Origin: Shewanella hanedai
Lineage (GTDB): Bacteria > Pseudomonadota > Gammaproteobacteria > Enterobacterales > Shewanellaceae
Direction: 5' to 3'
Assembly (NCBI RefSeq): GCF_007197645.1
Contig: NZ_VKGK01000002.1
Coordinates: 62,001-126,000 of the forward strand
DNA length: 64,000 nucleotides
In this document: one piece after another, positions 1 to 8,646 of the stretch
How positions within the stretch are numbered: the first letter of the stretch is position 1
How the letters are laid out: every line of letters begins with the position of its first letter
Translations under genes and position numbers: made by a program
The notes under the pieces: model-generated
Databases searched by the model: none
The model's input: the letters and a program-made list of their open reading frames with translations, nothing else
What the model was told of the DNA's origin: nothing

Positions 1-279
1 CGGCAAATAATGACAAGGAAGGCCTAACGGAGAAATGGCTTTGACAAAGTTATGGTATGACGCTGCAGAGTAATCTTGACTGATATCTCCAGATGCTAGC
101 ATGAAGTCAGCAGAGCAATGATCTGCACCTATGGTGTCCAGAACCGCTTGCAAACTAAGGGCTGTATTCACTCCTAATAGCTGAGCATCATGATCGGCAA
201 ACAGGTGGGGATCCGTAACTTGTACGATCTTCACGCTGGCTTCAACATCAATGGAATAAGAGATGGCCTCTTCTAACAC
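1..279 (-). CDS. cpdA: 3',5'-cyclic-AMP phosphodiesterase CpdA, N-terminal part
   Basis: Reading the minus strand from a GTG at 277-279 gives about 93 residues that run off the window edge. They contain the metallophosphoesterase motifs VTDPHLF (D-x-H metal ligands) and SGDISQD, with LLGVNT and SYHNF between them, as in CpdA/Icc, which hydrolyses cAMP in the cytoplasm. An in-frame TAG lies two codons upstream of the GTG, so the start must be this GTG or later. It is the third gene of a minus-strand run with the Nudix and DUF1249 genes, 9 bp after the latter, an order common in gammaproteobacteria. Only the first third of the protein is present. Confidence 0.88.
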   Translation of the reverse strand, partial: MLEEAISYSIDVEASVKIVQVTDPHLFADHDAQLLGVNTALSLQAVLDTIGADHCSADFMLASGDISQDYSAASYHNFVKAISPLGLPCHYLP

Positions 280-288
280 ATTCTAACC

Positions 289-750
289 CTAAGATTTTGA
301 CAGACAATTGGTACTCATATGACCACCAATCTTTAATAATTCTTCCAGAAAAGCATTCACTTGATACTTCTCGTCACGATGGTACATACGTATATTTGGA
401 TAATCATATACTGGACTTAGCTGAGAAATCTGTCGACTAGTTAACACTTCTGCTAATTTAGCATCATGATAAACACGAACTGTTACACAAGGTACATGAA
501 TATAGTCAGATTTACCTACGCTCCTTGAGATCTCAATCAACTGGGTATAATTAGTATTCTCAATTAAGCGAACACTCAAACTGCCCATCTTATCTTCAAC
601 CAACCAGTTATCGCCTTGACTAGCCTGATCAGGTAACCACTTCAATATATAAAAGTAGTTTCGCCCACAAAGAGCTAAAAACTTATTGATGTCGGGTTGA
701 TACCTCTTATGGTTCAACTGGCCCTTTTGAGGGTTTACCATCTTACTCAA
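289..750 (-). CDS. DUF1249 family protein (YqiB-like)
   Basis: This 153-residue soluble protein without a signal peptide matches the DUF1249/YqiB family in length and in context. It lies 10 bp after the Nudix hydrolase and 9 bp before cpdA, so the three are probably co-transcribed. The tract near residue 25 (LALCGRNYFYILKWLP) and the central RSVGKSDYIHVP segment are typical of the family. The biochemical function is not known; in enterobacteria the neighbours are the same (nudF-yqiB-cpdA). The start could also be the Met at residue 4. Confidence 0.8.
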   Translation of the reverse strand: MSKMVNPQKGQLNHKRYQPDINKFLALCGRNYFYILKWLPDQASQGDNWLVEDKMGSLSVRLIENTNYTQLIEISRSVGKSDYIHVPCVTVRVYHDAKLAEVLTSRQISQLSPVYDYPNIRMYHRDEKYQVNAFLEELLKIGGHMSTNCLSKS

Positions 751-760
751 TACTATCTCC

Positions 761-1414
761 TCACCTCACTGAGGTTTCAGGGTTATTTTGTAGGCAAAGA
801 TAGTTCAACTCAAGCCATTGAAGCCCTATTACTGTCGATGCATTATTAATTATACCATCTTTAACTAAAGTGAAAGCCTCTACCCGACTCATGACATGCA
901 CCTGTATATCTTCATTTTCATCATCGAGTCCATGAACACCTTTAGCCAAGCTCGCATCGACATCAGCCCAAAAGAAGTCAAACTTTTCACTTGTACCACC
1001 AGGGCTGGCAAAATAGCTAGAAACTAAGTGCACCTGTTTCGCTTTAAGCCCTGATTCCTCTAACAGCTCTCTGTGGGCAACATCCTTTGACTCTTCTCCG
1101 GGCTCAATCATCCCTGCGACTAATTCGAACAACCAAGGTGTTTGCCCTGAGTGAATAACGGGAATACGTATCTGTTCAATCAACACCACTTGGTCTGTTT
1201 TAGGATCATAAGGAAGAACCACAACAGCGTTGCCTCGCTCAAACACTTCTCGTTTAACTTCCCCGCTCCAACCACCTTTGAATAATTTATGCTTAAATCG
1301 ATATTCATCCATGGTAAAGAAACCATTAAATACGTTCGTAACTTCCAACAACTCGATATCTTGACGATTAAATCTCTGTTTCATTCCCATACCTCTATTT
1401 ATCCAGTCATACAC
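761..1414 (-). CDS. nudF: ADP-ribose pyrophosphatase NudF
   Basis: NudF hydrolyses ADP-ribose to AMP and ribose 5-phosphate. The Nudix box is intact near residues 115-137 (G-x5-E-x7-REL-x-EE-x-G, seen as GMIEPGEE then HRELLEESGL), preceded by the LIEQIRIP strand typical of ADP-ribose pyrophosphatases. At 217 residues it has the usual length; the true start may be the Met at residue 9 or 11, because the first residues are not family-like. It is divergent from tolC, as in many gammaproteobacteria, and heads the nudF-DUF1249-cpdA run. Confidence 0.9.
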   Translation of the reverse strand: MYDWINRGMGMKQRFNRQDIELLEVTNVFNGFFTMDEYRFKHKLFKGGWSGEVKREVFERGNAVVVLPYDPKTDQVVLIEQIRIPVIHSGQTPWLFELVAGMIEPGEESKDVAHRELLEESGLKAKQVHLVSSYFASPGGTSEKFDFFWADVDASLAKGVHGLDDENEDIQVHVMSRVEAFTLVKDGIINNASTVIGLQWLELNYLCLQNNPETSVR

Positions 1415-1696
1415 AAACCTGAATGAAAAATAATAAAAAATACCTACAACACAAGACTAGCGCCAATTTAGAGAGAAAAAACATAATTAAAATCAAAAAC
1501 TGTTACACTTCCAAGTTGACTTAAAAACAGGTAATTTCTTAATATCTATCTTTAAAAGATTATCACCATTAAGTTTAGATGTATCGGGAAGCGTCGGGAA
1601 GCGCAAACCGCCTCTCATTTATGTGTGAGGTATCATTTAGCTCTACGCAGTTAATTTGCTCCTCCAGTGGAGGATTTTGTCTAAAAAGGACAACTA
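1415..1696. promoter_or_regulatory. Divergent nudF/tolC intergenic region
   Basis: This 282-bp AT-rich region separates nudF (minus) and tolC (plus) and must hold both promoters. A short hairpin TCCTCC-AGT-GGAGGA lies at about 1661-1675, in what would be the tolC leader, 20 bp before the tolC ribosome binding site (AAAGGACAACTA-ATG). A small ORF in this region overlaps tolC in another frame and is not credible. No clear operator could be assigned by eye. Confidence 0.4.
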
Positions 1697-3028
1697 ATGA
1701 AATTCAAGATCCGAACGATATGTGCAGCCCTTACGCTTGCAGCAGCAACCTCAGCGGTTCAGGCCGATGACTTATTGCAGATATATCAACAAGCTTTAAC
1801 CAGCGATCCTATTGCGCAACAAGCCCAAGCTCAACGTAATGCACTCTATGAGAAAATAGAAGAAAATCGCGCACCTTTACTGCCAACTATCAGCGCAAGC
1901 ATAGGTTATGGTAAAAGCTGGCACGATGAAGAGAATCAAGCACAAACTGATGCAAGCGGACTCAATGGCGGTGTAACCCTAAATCAAGTCATTTATGACC
2001 ATAGCGCTTGGGTTGGTTTAAGTTTAGCAGAGCTTGCCGCTTCTCAGGCTGACTCAGTTTACGCTTCAGCTCTACAAACCTTAATTATTCGTGTCACCAA
2101 TGCATATTTTGACGTGCTTTCAGCGAAAGATGACTACGAATTTAAAGGGTCTGAAAAACGCGCTATCGAACGTCAACTAGAGCAAACCAAACAAAGATTT
2201 GCGGTAGGCCTAACGGCTATAACAGATGTACATGAAGCTCAAGCACAGTACGATCTGTCTCGCGCATCTGAGATTTTAGCTGAAAACCAGCTAAACAATA
2301 GCTACGAAGCACTACGTGAGATCACCGGTGTTGAACATAAATCTATCGATATTTTAGACACGCTGCGTTTTACTGCAATAACGCCATCGCCAGCACTTCC
2401 AAGTGATTGGTTAAAAATGGCCGAAACCAATAGTGTCGATTTAATGACAAACCGTATTGGAAAAGACATAGCCAAAGAGACCATCTCTCTTTATAAAGCG
2501 GGCCACATGCCTTCTTTAAGCTTAAATGCAGGTTACAAAACCAACATAGAGCAAAAAAGTAACAGCAATAGTCAGAATGATTTTGATGATGCCAATGTTG
2601 CACTACAACTCAGCATCCCTCTTTTCCAAGGCTTTAAAGTTGACTCTCAAGTCAACCAAGCTCAATACCAATTCGTAGAAGCCAGCGAAAAGTTAGAGCA
2701 AAGCCATCGTAAAGTCGTTAAAGATATACGTAACAACTTTAATAACGTGGGCGCATCAATCAGCTCTATCAAAGCATATGAGCAATCAGTGGTTTCATCT
2801 GAAAGCGCGCTCAATGCAACTCAAGCAGGTTTTGAAGTAGGTACACGTACGATTGTTGATGTACTAAACCGTACCCGAGACCTTTATGATTCAAAGCGTC
2901 AGTTGTCAGATGCACGTTATAGCTACATCAAGTCGATTCTGGCACTGAAACAAGCGGCAGGTACTCTAAACGAAGATGACGTTATCACCATCAACAGCGG
3001 GCTAATAGCACCGACTGTAACGCCATAA
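1697..3028 (+). CDS. tolC: Outer membrane efflux channel TolC
   Basis: This is a 443-residue TolC/OEP family protein that forms the trimeric outer-membrane and periplasmic duct of type I secretion and RND/MFS efflux systems. A signal peptide (about residues 1-23, cut after VQA) is followed by the two OEP repeats. The family hallmarks are present: DLLQIYQQALTSDP at the mature N-terminus, the GLTAITDVHEAQAQYD segment and, in the second repeat, the GTRTIVDVLNRTRDLYD segment. AAAGGA upstream supports the start. It is monocistronic, divergent from nudF, and followed by a strong terminator. Confidence 0.95.
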   Translation: MKFKIRTICAALTLAAATSAVQADDLLQIYQQALTSDPIAQQAQAQRNALYEKIEENRAPLLPTISASIGYGKSWHDEENQAQTDASGLNGGVTLNQVIYDHSAWVGLSLAELAASQADSVYASALQTLIIRVTNAYFDVLSAKDDYEFKGSEKRAIERQLEQTKQRFAVGLTAITDVHEAQAQYDLSRASEILAENQLNNSYEALREITGVEHKSIDILDTLRFTAITPSPALPSDWLKMAETNSVDLMTNRIGKDIAKETISLYKAGHMPSLSLNAGYKTNIEQKSNSNSQNDFDDANVALQLSIPLFQGFKVDSQVNQAQYQFVEASEKLEQSHRKVVKDIRNNFNNVGASISSIKAYEQSVVSSESALNATQAGFEVGTRTIVDVLNRTRDLYDSKRQLSDARYSYIKSILALKQAAGTLNEDDVITINSGLIAPTVTP

Positions 3029-3071
3029 CCGTCCGATGTCAGTTTGGCTATTACAGCAAACGTTAGACAAT

Positions 3072-3110
3072 AAAAAACCGCCAACTCATTCGAAGAGCTG
3101 GCGGTTTTTT
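3072..3110. terminator. Bidirectional Rho-independent terminator after tolC
   Basis: A near-perfect inverted repeat (AAAAAACCGCCAACTC and GAGCTGGCGGTTTTTT) has A/T runs on both sides. It can stop tolC transcription on the plus strand and also transcription arriving from the right on the minus strand, after the convergent barrel gene. Confidence 0.9.
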
Positions 3111-3130
3111 ATATCTTTAGCAAGGAGGGA

Positions 3131-3880
3131 TTAGAAAACTAATTCTACACCTGCAAAATAGCCATTGAATTGAGAGTTTACACTCACGCCATCAAAGTCA
3201 TTCACATCGAAGTTAAAGTCACGGTAACCAACACGCAGCTTAGTATCAAGCGCAACACCGTCAAACTCCCAACCTAGGCCGACAGAGTAATCGTACACAC
3301 TGGTCTCATCGACACCTAACATCACTTCAGCAAAGCCGTATAGGCCTAAACCAGGAATGCCCACTTGTGCATCAGCGTAAGCCATCACAATGCCGCCATC
3401 GAGATCTTTCTCAGATGATACACGGCCTTGGGTTGCGGTGTGGTTAACACGCAATGAACCGCTCATCTTCTTATAGGCAGCACCTAAATCCAATGCAACC
3501 AAATCATTATCTAACAGCTCATAATAGAGAACGAAGTCTGTATTACTTAAATTTGTGCTGGTGTTTACATCACCACTAAAGGTTGTTCCACCAAAGTCAA
3601 AACCATCAACCGTAGCACTGCCATCGGCATCTAAACGGTTTTCACGGATCTTAACGTTAGGAATTAACGGAATTGGATGCTCAATCGCAACCCAAAAACT
3701 GCCTTGCGATGAAGAGCTGTAATTAAAATCTTGCTGTGCTTGGCCATTCTCAGCAAAAGTACCGCTAGTATCAGCTTGCCAATAATCGCCACCCACTTTA
3801 AAACCAACAAGTGTTGCAGCCTGTGCAGAGGTGACAGCTACAGAACCCAATAGCGCACATGCTAGAATTGTCTTTTTCAT
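3131..3880 (-). CDS. TIGR04219 family outer membrane beta-barrel protein
   Basis: This 249-residue protein has a Sec signal peptide (MKKTILACALLGSVAVTSAQA) followed by a beta-rich mature part that starts TLVGFKVGGDYWQ and ends with an aromatic residue (FAGVELVF), the signature of a BAM-inserted barrel. The pattern matches the TIGR04219 family of small outer-membrane proteins found in Shewanella and relatives, whose function is unknown. It starts 7 bp after the DUF2333 gene, so the two are probably one transcript ending at the shared tolC terminator. Confidence 0.85.
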   Translation of the reverse strand: MKKTILACALLGSVAVTSAQAATLVGFKVGGDYWQADTSGTFAENGQAQQDFNYSSSSQGSFWVAIEHPIPLIPNVKIRENRLDADGSATVDGFDFGGTTFSGDVNTSTNLSNTDFVLYYELLDNDLVALDLGAAYKKMSGSLRVNHTATQGRVSSEKDLDGGIVMAYADAQVGIPGLGLYGFAEVMLGVDETSVYDYSVGLGWEFDGVALDTKLRVGYRDFNFDVNDFDGVSVNSQFNGYFAGVELVF

Positions 3881-3887
3881 TTTGTAA

Positions 3888-4859
3888 TTAACCTTTCGTC
3901 AATAAGTTATTTAAATCAATTACCGCTGCGTTAGCGCGGGAAATATAGTTAGCCATCACCAACGAGTGATTTGCTACAAGCCCAAAACCAGAACCATTTA
4001 ACACAATAGGACTCCAAACGGCTTGCTGTGTTTCTTCCAGTTCACGAATAATCTGTTGTAAACTGACTTCTGCATTCTTCTTTTGCAATACATCGGCAAA
4101 GTCGACTTCAATCGCTTTCATAAAGTTGAGCAGCGCCCAACTCGCTCCACGCGTCTCATAGAAGACATCGTCAATCTGCCACCAACTTGTTTTTATCTGT
4201 CTACTACCAAGGTTTGGGGTAGACTGTGACGCTTCACTATCGCCCGCAAGATCGGTATTCAAACGCTCTTGTCCAACGCTCGCAGACAAACGCTGAGACA
4301 TGCTGCCTAAACGTTTCTGAACCTCTTTCAGCCACTCATTTAAATTATCTGCACGCGCATAAAATTGTGCGTCTCGATTATTTACGTCGCCAATTTTAGC
4401 ACGATAAACTTTCAGTAACTTAATGGCCTCTTTATATTCGCCTTCGGCACTGGGAACCAACCAACTCGTATGCTCAATATTAAGTTTAGAATGGGCGGCA
4501 AGGAGATCTTTGTCTGCAGTGGATTGCGATTGAGAGCGACTAAACTCTTTACGCATAATTAAGGCAAGATCTCTCGCTTGCTCCAACGCCCCGAACTCAA
4601 ATGCAGGCATGTTGTCCATAAAAATGGCAGGAGGTAAAATATCATTGGATAACCAGCCGCCGTTCTTACCTAATAAAGTCTCCATGGTTAATATTAATGA
4701 GGTTGTAGTAGCATAACCAACCACCTCATCGCCGTTTGCGACAATTAACTCTTGGGGCTCAATGACATCTGGCTCGATGCTCGCCCAAACACTGACAAAA
4801 TAACCGATTAAAAGTATCAGTACGGCAATGCCAGCACCTTTTTTCCATGTCATTTGCAT
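3888..4859 (-). CDS. DUF2333 family inner-membrane protein
   Basis: This 323-residue protein has one N-terminal membrane anchor (about residues 8-27) and a periplasmic helical domain. The segments EPDVIEPQELIVANGDEVVG and LTMETLLGKNGGWLSNDI, and the distal NGSGFGLVANHSLVMANYI, identify DUF2333 (YPO-type) proteins, for which no biochemical role is established. It lies between a copper-chaperone gene and the barrel gene on the same strand, with gaps of 30 and 7 bp, suggesting an envelope-related operon. Confidence 0.85.
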   Translation of the reverse strand: MQMTWKKGAGIAVLILLIGYFVSVWASIEPDVIEPQELIVANGDEVVGYATTTSLILTMETLLGKNGGWLSNDILPPAIFMDNMPAFEFGALEQARDLALIMRKEFSRSQSQSTADKDLLAAHSKLNIEHTSWLVPSAEGEYKEAIKLLKVYRAKIGDVNNRDAQFYARADNLNEWLKEVQKRLGSMSQRLSASVGQERLNTDLAGDSEASQSTPNLGSRQIKTSWWQIDDVFYETRGASWALLNFMKAIEVDFADVLQKKNAEVSLQQIIRELEETQQAVWSPIVLNGSGFGLVANHSLVMANYISRANAAVIDLNNLLTKG

Positions 4860-4889
4860 CTATTGCGCTCCTTTATATTCCAAATATCA

Positions 4890-5366
4890 TTAATGATGAT
4901 GCTCATGGCCATCCATTTTACCCATACCTTGCTTACTTACCTTTAAGCTAATCGGTAACTTGCTGCCATCATCAAACTGTAAAATGAGTTCTACACTGTC
5001 ACCTGTGACCAGTGGCTGATTTAGCCCTAATAACATCACATGCTCACCTGACTGACTCAAAGTTAACGTACCGTGCTCAGGAACCTCAAAGCTTGGTACC
5101 TGACGCATCTTAACCATGCCATCTTCTTCCAACACGGTATGCAATTGTGCTTCGTTAGCAAAGGCCACTTCAACACCAATCAAATTAATACTAGGCCCAT
5201 GATTCATCAAGGTAAAATAAGCTGCGCTATTGGGAACGCTGGGGGGCATAGCTCTAACATGCCCATCCACTAGCATAACATTAGCTAAAGAGGAGAAAGA
5301 GATTGACATCAAGGCGACTAAGTTAAACACTTGTTTGAATATTTGTTTCAATGTAATAAACTCCAT
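4890..5366 (-). CDS. Periplasmic PCu(A)C-type copper chaperone
   Basis: This is a 158-residue secreted protein with a signal peptide of about 28 residues (SFSSLANV). The PCu(A)C copper motif H-x(n)-M...H-x-M is visible as LHTVLEEDGMVKM in the middle and PEHGTLTLSQSGEHVML later. The family delivers Cu(I) to cytochrome c oxidase. The C-terminus ends DGHEHHH, an additional potential metal-binding tail. It is the first gene of the minus-strand run with the DUF2333 and barrel genes and diverges from the enoyl-CoA hydratase family gene, with about 30 bp between starts. Confidence 0.87.
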   Translation of the reverse strand: MEFITLKQIFKQVFNLVALMSISFSSLANVMLVDGHVRAMPPSVPNSAAYFTLMNHGPSINLIGVEVAFANEAQLHTVLEEDGMVKMRQVPSFEVPEHGTLTLSQSGEHVMLLGLNQPLVTGDSVELILQFDDGSKLPISLKVSKQGMGKMDGHEHHH

Positions 5367-5398
5367 TTAACCCCATTCGTCTAAGAGGATACAACGAC

Positions 5399-6136
5399 AT
5401 GAGTACAATTCAGGTTCAGGATGAGCAAGGCGTTAGAATCATTACCATTAACCGCCCTGAAAAGCGTAACGCACTCAGCCTTGAGATGTATACTAGCCTC
5501 ACAGAATACCTTATCCAAGGTGAGTCGGACAACGCAATTCATGCCTTTTTAATCAAAGGCCAAGCAGATTGTTTCACTTCAGGCAATGATGTTACTGACT
5601 TTTTAACAAATAGTAACTTGGATGCAGAACATCCTGCTTTTCGTTTTTTATTTAGCCTCTTAGACCTAACTAAACCCATTGTAGCCGCAGTGACGGGGGC
5701 TGCAGTCGGTATCGGCACAACCTTATTACTTCATTGCGATCTCGTTTATGCTGCACCATCTGCAAAATTTCAGTTACCTTTTATTAATTTAGCGCTTGTG
5801 CCTGAAGCTGGTGCAAGTTTGCTGCTACCCCAGCTTGTTGGCTTACAAAAAGCATCTGAACTTTTACTCCTCGGGGAGAGTTTCAACGCTGAAACCGCCA
5901 AGTCACTCAATATTATCAATGAGCAGATATCCGATGACATGATATTTGAATACTCGTTATCTAAAGCCATTAAACTTGCTGGTCAGCCTCCTCAAGCATT
6001 ACAAGCAACCCGTGCCTTACTTCGCCCCAATAAAGAATTGGTTCGAGCACAGATGGAGATGGAACTTAAAGAGTTTGAAATAAGATTAAAAAGTGATGAA
6101 GCTAAGATGCGATTTCAGGCTTTCCTGAAAAAATAG
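5399..6136 (+). CDS. Enoyl-CoA hydratase/isomerase family protein
   Basis: This 245-residue single-domain crotonase-fold protein has the N-terminal INRPEKRNALS motif, the first oxyanion-hole segment (SGNDVTDF) and the second one (TGAAVGIGTTLLLHCDLVYA), followed by LALVPEAGAS. One acidic residue of the canonical hydratase pair is at the PEAG position, as in many members annotated as isomerases or generic hydratases. It probably acts in fatty-acid or amino-acid CoA metabolism; the substrate cannot be told from sequence. Confidence 0.88.
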   Translation: MSTIQVQDEQGVRIITINRPEKRNALSLEMYTSLTEYLIQGESDNAIHAFLIKGQADCFTSGNDVTDFLTNSNLDAEHPAFRFLFSLLDLTKPIVAAVTGAAVGIGTTLLLHCDLVYAAPSAKFQLPFINLALVPEAGASLLLPQLVGLQKASELLLLGESFNAETAKSLNIINEQISDDMIFEYSLSKAIKLAGQPPQALQATRALLRPNKELVRAQMEMELKEFEIRLKSDEAKMRFQAFLKK

Positions 6137-6159
6137 TGACCGAGTTATGAATGGTTAAG

Positions 6160-6537
6160 CTAGTCTATTTCGCTAGCTTGGCTCACACCCCATGTAGCAA
6201 GCAGAAGCAGTAACACTGGCCAGAAAAGTGAAAAACCTGCAAAAATCATAATTAATGCAGCGGTAATACATAATGCAGAGATTAACGCGATAAAGCTGAA
6301 TGCCAAGACTAACCAAAGTACTGTCACCATTAACACCACTCCAGTGAAAGCAATACTCCACACTCTCTCACTCATCCAAAATACTGGTTCAGAGCTTAAA
6401 ACAGCTCCAGTGAAAAATTGGGCCGTTCCCCAAGTTTGTACCGCCGCAATCAAAATACTTACAGCCAAAATGACGATACTGAATCCAATAAGTAGATCCA
6501 AAACTCTTTTCATTGTTAATTTACGTTTCAATTTCAC
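6160..6537 (-). CDS. Small multi-pass membrane protein, unknown function
   Basis: This 125-residue, strongly hydrophobic protein has about four transmembrane segments (roughly residues 13-35, 58-76, 75-98 and 100-118) and a short acidic tail (SEID). No family was recognised. It is convergent with the enoyl-CoA hydratase family gene and follows the PspC gene by 60 bp on the same strand, so it may belong to that membrane-protein cluster. The start may be the Met at residue 9 (MKRVLDLL). Confidence 0.65.
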   Translation of the reverse strand: MKLKRKLTMKRVLDLLIGFSIVILAVSILIAAVQTWGTAQFFTGAVLSSEPVFWMSERVWSIAFTGVVLMVTVLWLVLAFSFIALISALCITAALIMIFAGFSLFWPVLLLLLATWGVSQASEID

Positions 6538-6597
6538 AATCGATACACTCGTATATATACCGAGGCCACACCCGATTTATTGAATTGATGACAAGTA

Positions 6598-6819
6598 CTA
6601 GTAGCCACTTTTCTGCCATTTAGGTAACACTAAAGCCAATACAAAGTAGATCAATAACCCCAATCCTGGATTCATTACGACCGCTAAAGCCCAAATAACT
6701 CGAGTCCACAAACAAGACCAATCAAACTTGTCAGCCATCATAGCTGCAACGCCACATACCAAACTATCAGGTCGCTTCATCCGCTCTATATAACCACTTA
6801 AAGAATCTAAACTACTCAT
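6598..6819 (-). CDS. PspC domain protein
   Basis: The PspC fold is visible in RPDSLVCGVAAMMADKF followed by a hydrophobic hairpin (TRVIWALAVVMNPGLGLLIYFVLALVLP). PspC proteins are inner-membrane components linked to the phage-shock envelope stress response; no other psp gene is adjacent here. The start is placed at the second Met because GGAG lies 6 bp before it, giving 73 residues. It is downstream of a translationally coupled pair of small envelope genes on the same strand. Confidence 0.82.
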   Translation of the reverse strand: MSSLDSLSGYIERMKRPDSLVCGVAAMMADKFDWSCLWTRVIWALAVVMNPGLGLLIYFVLALVLPKWQKSGY

Positions 6820-6872
6820 AAATATCTCCATTCACCTTAAGAACCCGTCCCTAACAAATTTCATTGTCAGGT

Positions 6873-6977
6873 TTATATTTTGTGCCAATTAAACCCGCAA
6901 ACAATTAACGAGCAAAGTACAAAACTCAATACCGGGATAAATAACAGGGCCGCGATTTGCGACGTAAATAACATCAT
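6873..6977 (-). CDS. 34-residue single-pass membrane protein, coupled to upstream gene
   Basis: Its ATG overlaps the TAA stop of the preceding gene by one base (TAATG), the classic arrangement for translational coupling. The product starts MMLFTSQIAALLFIPV and is almost entirely one transmembrane helix, ending in NWHKI. It lies between the signal-peptide protein gene and the pspC-like gene, all on the minus strand. The family is not recognised. Support is the overlap and composition, not homology. Confidence 0.5.
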   Translation of the reverse strand: MMLFTSQIAALLFIPVLSFVLCSLIVCGFNWHKI

Positions 6978-7276
6978 TACTCTTCAACCATCGCACTTGT
7001 GATCACTGCTTCTTTCGGTTCTTGAGCGAGTTGATTCGCTTCATCAGCTTCATTACTATCAAACATGCTTGATGATAATTGCGTCTGCAGTGACATACTT
7101 AGCTCTCGTTGAGCTAACTGCATCATGTCTTGCATCTGTGCTGCAATATTTTGCTCAATGTTGCTGGTTAAATCTGCTGGGATAAGTGTATCCGCATTGG
7201 CTGTTGCACTCGCGCCCATTAGCACTGCAGCGACTAGAGATGTTTTTGCTATTTTACCGATAGTTGAATTAAACAT
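6977..7276 (-). CDS. Small secreted protein of unknown function
   Basis: The start is set at MFNSTIGK because GGAAGGA lies just before that ATG; the longer in-frame extension lacks a signal-like start. The 99-residue product has a clear Sec signal peptide (cut near ATANA) and a short helical, Gln/Met-rich mature part (NIAAQMQDMMQLAQRELSM), then an acidic Glu-rich tail. No family is recognised. It heads a minus-strand cluster with a 34-residue membrane protein and a PspC protein, which suggests an envelope-stress role; that is inference. Confidence 0.65.
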   Translation of the reverse strand: MFNSTIGKIAKTSLVAAVLMGASATANADTLIPADLTSNIEQNIAAQMQDMMQLAQRELSMSLQTQLSSSMFDSNEADEANQLAQEPKEAVITSAMVEE

Positions 7277-7505
7277 GATTCCTTCCTCTCTATGATTTAA
7301 GTAATTTGTAGAGTGTTTCACTCTTTCACATAGAAGGTATTGCGAGTAGCGTGCCAACTTTCACGAAGACATGCAAGACATTGTTTTATAACTAAAAAAC
7401 AATTCAACCTCGACCTTGTAAAACAAAAATGCAATTAAGCTTGTTTAGCTTTTAGTAAATTTCACCACGGGCTGGTTAATTTTACTAACATAGAAAAACG
7501 CACAT

Positions 7506-7535
7506 AAAAAAACCGCCATAAATGGCGGTTTTTTT
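7506..7535. terminator. Rho-independent terminator downstream of dusA
   Basis: The stem AACCGCCATaaATGGCGGTT is flanked by A and T runs on both sides. It lies 13 bp past the dusA stop codon and before the promoter of the small secreted protein gene. Confidence 0.9.
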
Positions 7536-7547
7536 ATGTTATACAAT

Positions 7548-8558
7548 TTAAGAAATCATATTTTTTCTTGCTTGTTCAATGACTTCTATTCCAGAACCAG
7601 GCTTGTGAGCATTCTCACTAATATAGCGTCGCCAGATCCGAGAACCTGCCTCTCCCTGAAATAACCCGGTCATATGACGAGTAATATGATTTAAGCGACC
7701 ACCGGCTTGCAGGTGTTTCTCTATATAAGGAATAAATTTCTCTAAAACAGCATCTCGACTTAAAACAGGCTTTTCAATACCACAAAGTTGTTGATCAATC
7801 TCAGCCAGCATATAAGGATTCTGATACGCTTCACGGCCCACCATCACACCATCCAATTTCGTTAGGTGTGTTTTACACTCCTCTAACGACTTAATGCCAC
7901 CATTGATTGAGATACTCAACTCAGGGTAATCTCCCTTAAGACGATAAACTCTATCGTAATCCAGCGGTGGAATTTCACGGTTCTCTTTTGGGCTCAAACC
8001 CTGAAGCCAGGCTTTTCTAGCATGGATGATAAAAGCATCACAACCCGAATCTCGGACCGTTTCAACAAATTCAGTTAAAAACTCATAGCTATCTTGATCG
8101 TCGATACCGATACGAGTTTTGACTGTGACTGGAATATCAGCAACGGCTCGCATTGCGTTCACACATTCAGCCACAAGTGCAGGCTCTTCCATCAAACAAG
8201 CACCAAAACGTCCGCTCTGCACTCTGTCTGAAGGACAGCCTACATTCAAATTTATCTCATCATAGCCCCGTTCAGCCGCAAGCTTGGCACAAATGGCAAG
8301 ATCATGGACATTAGAGCCCCCAAGTTGTAGCGCTAAAGGATGCTCCTCTTCGTTATAAGCCAGGTAATCTCCTTTACCATGAATAATCGCCCCAGTAGTG
8401 ACCATCTCGGTATAAAGAAGTAGCTCTGCCGACATCAAACGGGCTAGATAACGATAATGCCTATCGGTCCAATCCAGCATCGGCGCAATTGAGAAGGTTC
8501 TATTTAGTGGTTTCATTGGTGTTGCTGGCTTACAGCCTAATTTACTTGATGCTATCAT
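7548..8558 (-). CDS. dusA: tRNA-dihydrouridine(20/20a) synthase DusA, with an island-supplied N-terminus
   Basis: DusA reduces uridines in the tRNA D-loop with FMN and NADPH. The core is intact: [34 protein letters not shown] with the catalytic Cys, [24 protein letters not shown] and SINGGI. The first 14 residues ([14 protein letters not shown]) are unlike the displaced native start (MSSQIMEST) kept at the far end of the island. GGAA four bases before the ATG at 8558 is a new ribosome binding site, so dusA stays translatable after integration. Another possible start is the Met at residue 15 (MKPLNRTFS). Confidence 0.95.
   Translation of the reverse strand: MIASSKLGCKPATPMKPLNRTFSIAPMLDWTDRHYRYLARLMSAELLLYTEMVTTGAIIHGKGDYLAYNEEEHPLALQLGGSNVHDLAICAKLAAERGYDEINLNVGCPSDRVQSGRFGACLMEEPALVAECVNAMRAVADIPVTVKTRIGIDDQDSYEFLTEFVETVRDSGCDAFIIHARKAWLQGLSPKENREIPPLDYDRVYRLKGDYPELSISINGGIKSLEECKTHLTKLDGVMVGREAYQNPYMLAEIDQQLCGIEKPVLSRDAVLEKFIPYIEKHLQAGGRLNHITRHMTGLFQGEAGSRIWRRYISENAHKPGSGIEVIEQARKNMIS
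8465..8480. other. Left attachment core in dusA
   Basis: The 16-bp sequence CGGTCCAATCCAGCAT lies inside the dusA 5' coding region and recurs exactly at 42399-42414. The next 26 bases are also similar at both ends. This marks the crossover duplication made by the dusA-type integrase. Confidence 0.88.
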
Positions 8559-8605
8559 TTATTCCGAGTTGCCCTGAATTGCCTGTAATTTCGTCGAGTT
8601 TCGTT

Positions 8606-8637
8606 GTATGGTGTCCCATATGGGCCCCTCAATGGGG
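8606..8637. other. Possible integrase arm-type site, left end
   Basis: A TATGGTG...GGGCCCCTCAATGGGG segment sits between the dusA start and the integrase. A related TATGGTGCCCC...GAGCCCCTCAAT segment occurs near the right core (42342-42368). Short repeated motifs just inside both ends are what arm-binding sites of tyrosine integrases look like; the assignment is inference. Confidence 0.35.
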
Positions 8638-8646
8638 TAGGACGAT

